Shown piece after piece: positions 57,715 to 64,000 of a stretch of DNA of 64,000 bases. The notes beneath the pieces were generated by a model. It made no database searches. It was not told the DNA's origin and saw only the letters and a list, made by a program, of their open reading frames with translations. This stretch comes from Telopea speciosissima (Eukaryota; Streptophyta; Magnoliopsida; Proteales; Proteaceae): assembly GCF_018873765.1 (NCBI RefSeq), contig NC_057919.1, positions 68,876,984 to 68,940,983 on the forward strand, given 5' to 3'. Numbering within the stretch: the stretch's first letter is position 1; each line of letters opens with the position of its first letter. The position numbers and the translations under genes are program-made.

Positions 57715-58588
57715 TTTGCTCATAGCTCAGTCCTATGTCTGTGGACGTAATGATAGTAGTTTTGTGGAGTCTGTTATGTTATGGCATCGTCGTCTTGGCC
57801 ATCCATCTTTTGTTGTAATGAGGAAACAATTACGTCACTTATTCTCTCCTATTGCTTCTTCTCATGCTTTTCAATATAAACCATGTATGTTAGCCAAACA
57901 CTGTCTTTCTTCTTATCCATATCACGGTAATAGAACTTCTACTCCCTTCCATATTTTGCATATTGATGTTTGGGGACCTTCCCCTACTATTTTATTTGGC
58001 TATCGTTACTTTGTGTCATTTGTTGATGATTTTTCTCAAGCTACTTGGACTATTCTTAAGAAACATAAAAGTGATGTTTGTGATGCATTTAAGAATTTTT
58101 ATCAGATGATCCTTACTCAGATTGATACTCGCATCAAAATTTTTCGGTCTGAAAAAGGGGGAGAATATATGTTTGGTGGCCTCCAAACCTTCTTTACTAA
58201 TAATGGTATTATCCATCAGCTAGCGTGTGTTGACACACCTCCAACAATATGGGGTTGCTGAGAAGAAAAATCACCATTTATTGGAGGTCACCCGTAGTCT
58301 CTTGTTTGGCATGCATGTTCCCAAGACCTTCTGGTCTGCAACTCTTCTCATTGCTTCCTTTCTCATCAATCGCATGCCTACCAGTGTCTCTTTCTTGGGT
58401 ACTCTTCTACTACCAAGGGTTACAAGTGTTATTAGCCCTCTTCTCGAAGGTGCCTTATCTCCAAAGATGTCACCTTCCTTGAATCTGTCCCTTTCTTTGC
58501 CCCTTCTCAGCATCCTCTTCAGGAGGAGAATTGTGGAAGTGAACAGGCTGTTGATTTCCTTCATTTTCCTCTACCTATCTCTCCTTTT
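57715..58588 (+). pseudogene. Copia E integrase, broken
   Basis: Resumes with [33 protein letters not shown] (pre-integrase zinc region), then [34 protein letters not shown] and [14 protein letters not shown] frame shift at about 58250 puts [25 protein letters not shown] in another frame. A deletion or shift follows near 58400. Confidence 0.87.
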
Positions 58589-59546
58589 ATGCTTGACATT
58601 GGCAAACACATGACTGTGGATGTGGTTGATACTGATGATCAATCAAGTGTGAATACTAAATTGGTTGAAACAGAATTGGTTGTTGAAAATGGCTCTGGTA
58701 ATGAGAAGGATTTCCACATTCAGTACCAAAAATGTGAAAGCTTAAAGAGTAAGGGAAAGAAGACCTACCAAGAGCCCTCTTTGGATCCACATCCTGAGAT
58801 TCAGTCTCCTCAATTAGGTGACATCCATTCCCCTCCGTCTAATTTAGACCTTCTTATTGCTGTTAGAAAAGGGAAAAGAGGTTGTACTAATCCTATAGCC
58901 CAGTTTGTTTCCTATGATGCTCTTTCTCCTACAGTTCTAGGCTTTATTCCTGCTCTCTCTACTGCTTCTATTCCCAAGAATGTTACTAATGCTATGTCTG
59001 ACCCAAAGTGGAGACAAGCTATGACTGAGGAGATGATGGCACTTGAGAAGAATGGTACTTGGCAATTGGTGGATCTTCCCAAGGGACATGTCCCAGTTGG
59101 ATGCAGATGGGTCTACACAATCAAGTATAAATCTGATGGTACTGTTGAGAGATACAAAGCAAGGTTGGTGGCCAAGGGGTACAGTCAAGTCTATGGAATT
59201 GACTATCAGGAGACATTTGCTCATGTGGCTAAGCACAACTCTATAAGAGTTCTTTTATCATTGGATGCCAATAAAGATTGGCCATTATATCAGTTAGATG
59301 TGAAGAATGCATTTCTTCATAGAGACTTGGAAGAGGAAGTGTACATGCAAACCCCACCAGGCTTCAAAATACCTTCAGCTGAAGGGAAAGTATGCCTCCT
59401 CAAGAAGGCACTGTATGGCCTCAAACAGTCACCAAAGGCATGGTTTGAGCGCTTCCGGCAGGCTATTCTGAAGAATGGATATTCCCAGAGCCAAGCTAAC
59501 CACACTCTCTTTACCAAACGGGGCATCGAAGAATGGATATTCCCAG
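58589..59546 (+). pseudogene. Copia E reverse transcriptase, 3'-truncated
   Basis: The frame includes WRQAMTEEMMALEKNGTWQLVDLPKGHVPVGCRWVYTIKYKSDGTVERYKARLVAKGYSQVYGIDY, QLDVKNAFLHRDLEEEVYMQTPPGF and CLLKKALYGLKQSPKAWFERF. Homology stops at about 59520, before the YVDD motif. 59470-59488 and 59528-59546 are the same 19-mer (gaagaatggatattcccag), a duplication at the break. No RNase H or 3' LTR follows. Confidence 0.88.
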
Positions 59547-59565
59547 GCTGTCCTTTTATAAGAGA

Positions 59566-59717
59566 CATAGTTATCAAGGCGGGAAAGCGACCATGGCGTT
59601 TTAGAGGGGCAAAATTCAAGGCGACACCGCCATGGCGGCAAGGCGCCCGCCATGGCACCCAAGGCGTCCAAGGCGACCAAGGAGCCTTGAGGCCATGGCG
59701 ACGCCTTGATAACTATG
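59566..59717. mobile_element. Small TIR element, catagttatcaaggc family, copy 2
   Basis: Starts catagttatcaaggcggg and ends with ccttgataactatg. The inside is packed with ccatggcg and caaggcg words. Related to 37344-37469. It abuts the broken end of element E and is read through by its open frame by chance. Confidence 0.72.
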
Positions 59718-59859
59718 TGACAATATGTAAAAAAGAAGTAAAAAGGAGGGTGGGGGGGGAACAACATCAACAATCTCTAGGGCATCGACCCTTCTTAACT
59801 ACGTACCGCTTCTTAACTGCCCGACATTCTGCACTGGGTCTCGAAGAGGGGTGTAATAC

Positions 59860-60392
59860 AAACAACAGCCTCATAACAACAAAGACCAGCTAAATGGGGT
59901 CGACCGCATGGATATTTGATCTCCAAATAACTCTATTTGAGCTCATACTAGGAGCAAGGCCTCATAGATATTTGATCTCCAAATAACTCTATTTGAGGTC
60001 ATACTAGGTGCAAGGCCTAAGCTAAGCATGTCTTCCTTCACCACTTCTCCTAAGGTTATCTTAGGCCTACCCCTAGTTCTTTTGGCTCCCTCAATCAGGA
60101 TCATATCACTCCTTCGGACTGGGGCCTCTGAAGGCCTCCGTTGAACATGGCCATACCATCTCAAACAATTCTCTCTAATTTTATCATGAATCGGGGCTAC
60201 TCCCAACCCAGATCTAATATGATCATTCCTTACTTTATCCTTCCTAGTTTTCCCACTCATCCATCTCAATATCCTCATCTCTGCAACAGCAAGTTTATTT
60301 ATGTGGCACTTCTTCACAGCCCAACATTCTGACTCGTACATCATAGCTGGTCTAATGACAATCCTATAAAATTTTCCTTTAAACTTTAAAGG
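59860..60392 (-). mobile_element. RTE-type LINE 3' end, copy 2
   Basis: The minus strand encodes MMYESECWAVKKCHINKLAVAEMRILRWMSGKTRKDKVRNDHIRSGLGVAPIHDKIRENCLRWYGHVQRRP and GRPKITLGEVVKEDM, an open 133-codon end of the LINE reverse-transcriptase ORF. The 3' tail at 59880-59990 contains a duplicated 60-bp piece (tatttgatctccaaataact at 59910 and 59968). Confidence 0.88.
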
Positions 60393-60455
60393 GATACACC
60401 GATCACACAGTATTCTCCAGGATTTGCTCTAGACACAGGTAAAGTATGATCCTGT

Positions 60456-60820
60456 AGGTGATAGGCCTCCACTCCTACAAATGCACCATATATGATGTGT
60501 GGACATGGACATGGAGTGTTGGACACAACAATTACTTGAAAACCAGAAAGACTAACAGGATAAACAAACAGACAAACAAACAAATAAATAAATGTATGTG
60601 TATGCATACATGTATGTATGTATGACACTACTCATCTCAGGTGATACGCCTCCACTCCTACAAATGCACCATATATGATGTATGGACATGGACATGGAGT
60701 GTTGGACACAACAATTACTTGAAAACCAGAAAGACTAACAGGATAAACAAACAGACAAATAAACAAATAAATAAATGTATGTGTATGCATAAATGTATGT
60801 ATGTATGACACTACTCATCT
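60456..60820. repeat. Tandem duplication, 183 bp x 2
   Basis: aggtgatacgcctccactcc-type starts at 60456 and 60639. Both copies run through gtggacatggacatggagtg or tatggacatggacatggagtg, a (caaa)n-like tract and (tgta)n, and end cactactcatct. Only a handful of differences. Confidence 0.92.
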
Positions 60821-60918
60821 TTTCATCATTTATGTACGTAAATATGAGCCTATCCATCTTTTCATTATTTATGTTCTTAAAAAAACAAGTACGTTTTGAG
60901 ATTGAGGGCACAATATAA

Positions 60919-60934
60919 TTGTGTGTGTGTGTGT
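60919..60934. repeat. (GT)n microsatellite
   Basis: Short uninterrupted GT array between the 183-bp duplication and the next LINE tail. Confidence 0.85.
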
Positions 60935-60949
60935 GTCTAGGGACAGATA

Positions 60950-61400
60950 CAACAACAACAACTCAGCCTTATCCCAACTAAATGAGGTCGGCTACATGGG
61001 TCCTTGTTCTCCAATCAACTCTATTCGAGGTCATACTTGATACAAGGCCTAAGCTATGCATGTCTTTCCTCACCATTTCTCCTAAGGTGAGTTTAGGTCT
61101 GCCCCTGGCTCTTTTAGTTCCTTCAATCTAAATCAAATCACTCCTCCGTATTGGAGCATCCAAAGACCTCCGTTGAACATGGTCATACCACCTTAAACGA
61201 TTTTCTTGTAACTTATTATGTATTGGAGCTACTCCCAAATCAGCTCTGATATGATCATTCCTTATCCTTCCTAGTTTTGCCACTCATCCATCTCAACATC
61301 CTCATCTCCACTACACTGAGTTTATCTATATGACGCTTCTTAACTGCCCAACATTCCACCCCATACATCATAGCCGGTCATATGACTGTCCTATAAAGTC
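60950..61400 (-). mobile_element. RTE-type LINE 3' end, copy 3
   Basis: On the plus strand it begins caacaacaacaactcagcct, then aactaaatgaggtcggctac, the typical 3' terminus of plant RTE LINEs seen in reverse. It is collinear with 59880-60390 but with more stops (no long frame). Confidence 0.8.
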
Positions 61401-61714
61401 AAGGGGACTAGGTGAAAGTATGTATGGGCACAAATGAAATGGACTATAAGCAAAGAAGCTGTGCTGGGGTTCTATTCATTCTGTCATTTGAAGAATAGGT
61501 TGTAACCACTTGCTGCGGCACCAACTTCTATGGTGTTAGGTTTTCTTCAATCACTGAACAAAAGGTGATTCACAATGTTGGAGAGGAGTAGACTCCCCGT
61601 GGCAAAAGATGATTCTCTCATTTGAACAAAATGGGATTCACAAGTCACAACCATGCATCAGTGCCTTCTGGTGGTTTCAACTGGCAGCAATGCCGATTTC
61701 CAGGTATGCATTAA
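61401..61714. other. Intergenic
   Basis: No coding or repeat structure noted beyond the start of the next duplication. Confidence 0.4.
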
Positions 61715-61950
61715 CAGATTATTGTTTCAAGCTCTTCTTGCAGCGGCTTTTGGCTCATCGCATTGAGCTTGTAGCAGTGCATATTTATGTGTGTTCCATT
61801 CTTTCTCTCCTCCTTTCTTCCCTCCCCCACAGATTATTGTTTTCATGCTCTTCTTGCAGCGGCTTTTGGCTTATCACATTGAGCTTGTAGCAGTGCATAT
61901 TTATATTGTTCCGTTCTTTCTCTCCTCCTCCTTTCTTCCCTCCTCCCCCA
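61715..61950. repeat. Tandem duplication, 115 bp x 2
   Basis: cagattattgttt at 61715 and 61830. Both copies contain gctcttcttgcagcggcttt and ttgagcttgtagcagtgcat, then a CT-rich tail. The copies are very similar. Confidence 0.92.
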
Positions 61951-63290
61951 CCTCCTTCCTGTGTCTCTCAATGGCAGGCCCAACATTGTGCCCGGCTGTG
62001 GTGACATGGGGTTCTGTGTCAAACACATGTTGACATGGGAAGAACTTCAAGAGCCATATCCCAAAATTCAGTGCACCAGTAATCAAAGAATAATAATCAA
62101 GCACCCGTGCACCACTAATAAACCTTAGTCAGATGCAGAAAAACCAGAATGACTCCCCTCAGGAACACCATTTGAGATGATCACACTATAACAGAGAGAA
62201 ATGGAATTTTGACTTGTTCAACAGTCAGAAAGAGATCCAACTAAGGATTACTTGAACACGGCATGTTTTAATTTCCCTCCTTTGGTCTAGTCGACAATGC
62301 TATTCTGCTGGAGCAAAAATTTAGAAGTTTTGATTGATCAATCATTGTGGAAAACCACTCAATACAGGCTGGTAGGTTTCTAAGCCTACTACTAAACCCT
62401 AAACTCTTAAATCAAGAGGCATTTCAAAGCTTGGTGATATTTCAAGTCTGTGCATGAAACTTACAACAACTCAAGGGAATGATATAAACCCAGGAATTTG
62501 TCAAACATGCTGGTTTCCGAGGCTATGACCGTGCTTGCAACAGTCATTTGCAAGAGATTTGATAGCAAGAACACAAAGAATCCCTTTGGAAATAAGCCAG
62601 CAACCAAAAAAAATAAGTAACCAGCAGTAGTATATATAGGGCACAACAACCATAATTAGGAGCTAGAAACCCTTAATACTCCAACTAAAGCCAAAAGATG
62701 TGAAAACTCCGATCTTCAAATCAACTAATCTAAATTGAAATTCCCTCTTTTTGTTTGCCCTACTAGGACACATACTGTAATTGGGGTACAAGAGAAAACT
62801 GGAAGACCTATCTACCTGTGATCACCCAGATCTCCTTAATCCCAAAATAACTTAATGACCCAATGATACTGAAGAAATCTCAATTGAAGACTCAAAATTT
62901 CATGGAAGACAAGATAAACCAAGAAGTACACACATGGAGATTTTAAAAATGACAAAATAAATAACATATTCTCTAAACAACTTGAGCCACATGACACACA
63001 TAACAACTGGATCAAATTAAGACACGGTAAAACCCTTTCTGGATCTTGTGGACTCCAAAACCTAAGAAAGCCAATAATCCCCCTCCCCCCCCCCCCCCTC
63101 TCTATATCAATGGAACATAAAGAAAGCCAATTCCTCTGGTAACAAGTGTTATTTTATTTCCCAGAACAGTAATTGAACAAGGAAATGAGGTGCAGCCCCT
63201 GGGTCTATGAATACCCATATCCTTCAATATTTTTAAGCACAAAAACTGAATTAGAATTGCCCTGCCTCCACAGAGCTATTGTATAATGCG
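61951..63290. other. Intergenic
   Basis: No gene. A TATA-like word on the minus strand near 62630 and a C run at 63081-63100 are the only marked features. Confidence 0.4.
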
Positions 63291-63590
63291 TAATTCATAA
63301 TTGGTTTGGTGTGGGTTGGTTGGTTCAATACAATTGTGAACCAGTTTTTTTGTTCAATCCTGGTTTAATTGTTTAGGTTCAATGAACCTGGAATCTTATC
63401 TGATCTGTCCAAGACTCCAAGTCAAGCTGTAATACTCAGCAGTTTATTTTCATCTTATTTTATTATACTTTTATTGTAAATAGTTGGCTGGATTAGGGAC
63501 TTTATAAGTCCAGCCATATTTTAAGTTGTCTTAATTTTTTATTTTTTTTATGAAATAAGTTGTCTTAATTTAGTTCATGGTAAGATTAGG
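63291..63590 (+). mobile_element. Fragment related to the Gypsy-type LTR
   Basis: ggctggattagggactttataagtccagcca at 63486-63516 parallels the LTR at 54333-54363 (ggctggattatgactctataagtccagcca). Upstream, ggttcaat-rich sequence also resembles 54230-54270. Borders unknown. Confidence 0.5.
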
Positions 63591-63597
63591 ACACTGA

Positions 63598-63721
63598 GGA
63601 CAGGCCCTGGTGCAACGGTAAGGGTTGCTCCATTGTGACCAGGTAGTCACGGGTTCGAGTCGGGAAACAGCCTCTCTGTGAAAGCAGGGGTAAGGCTGCG
63701 TACATTATGACCCTCCCCAGA
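63598..63721 (+). mobile_element. Au-like SINE, 3'-truncated
   Basis: Reads gtgcaacggtaagggttgct, ccattgtgacc, B box gggttcgagtc, ggaaacagcctctc, gtaaggctgcgtacattatg and ends at ctccccagac, where the usual gggagcctcgtgcac tail is missing. The best-preserved internal promoter of the four copies. Confidence 0.85.
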
Positions 63722-64000
63722 CGGGTTTCTTTTCTGGTGGAAGGACCTTCAAATCCCAGGTTTTATTTCTCCAGGGCATGCATTTTTTCACTCATTGCCT
63801 CCTTTCATTTCTGTTCGGCTATTGCTTCCTGCCAATTGTTAGGAATAAAAACGGAGGATAACAAAGAGACAAAAGCATGGAATGAAGGAGTTAGAGAATT
63901 ATACAAAACAAAATTGGAAATTGGGTGGTGAGTACAACTCCACTCGGATTTTCGAATAGCAATGGGTAAATCAAGACCAGGATCAGGAATAGACTTAACA
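63722..64000. other. No recognisable gene
   Basis: A short plus frame (63707-63931) overlaps the SINE and has no family match. The window ends here. Confidence 0.4.

Noticed and set aside
59521-59893. C-terminal extension of the reverse-transcriptase frame
   Set aside because: After about 59520 the frame runs through a TIR element and LINE-like DNA by chance.
1-64000. Defence system, CRISPR array, operon or tRNA/rRNA gene
   Set aside because: The window is plant nuclear DNA. I found no regular spacer array, no intact tRNA or rRNA gene and no clustered co-directional genes; the tRNA-like signals belong to SINEs and primer-binding sites.

Overview
The window reads as nuclear DNA of a flowering plant. 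It is AT-rich and sparsely genic, with short GT-AG introns, FLZ, MATE, MCTS1 and KCS homologues of plant type, plant Copia elements primed by initiator Met-tRNA, Au-like SINEs, RTE-type LINE tails and mitochondrial DNA of plant type. I cannot name the species. I see no bacterial, viral, CRISPR or defence locus.

Only two genes look intact. A two-exon MATE/DETOXIFICATION transporter gene (10037-11633, +, 505 aa deduced) lies in a left-hand region rich in small TIR elements. A two-exon FCS-like zinc finger (FLZ) gene (43612-44320, +, 146 aa) lies in the middle.

Three host-gene relics accompany them. The largest is a decayed MCTS1 (PUA-domain translation factor) locus on the minus strand, 17786-38482. 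Seven of its exons can be placed. It carries a nonsense codon, a lost splice acceptor and a one-base frameshift, one exon cannot be found, and its largest intron (about 15 kb) is filled with nested retrotransposons. A KCS3/12/19-like ketoacyl-CoA synthase fragment lies at 49465-49868, and a tiny PPR-like scrap at 1425-1475.

Two retrotransposon nests dominate. Nest 1 (about 19.6-33.9 kb, inside the MCTS1 intron) holds a Gypsy-type LTR, a TRIM, a Tnt1-like Copia (A), a gag-only Gypsy piece (B), a Gypsy LTR split by a near-complete Copia (D, target duplication actaa), a Copia integrase fragment (F) and a second TRIM with 67-68 bp LTRs. Nest 2 (about 50.5-59.5 kb) is a plus-strand Copia (E). A minus-strand, internally deleted Copia (C) sits in its leader, and C carries a solo Gypsy-type LTR. 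Between the protease and integrase regions of E lies a fragment of mitochondrial nad1: group II intron domain V followed by the last exon.

The rest is small-element DNA. There are MITEs and hAT-like or Mutator-like non-autonomous elements with 8-9 bp target duplications, including a pair of 189-bp copies of one family. There are also four Au-like SINEs, three RTE-like LINE 3' ends, several young tandem duplications and microsatellites. The genes do not form a pathway. The window is best read as two housekeeping or stress-type genes and dying gene copies embedded in transposon sediment.
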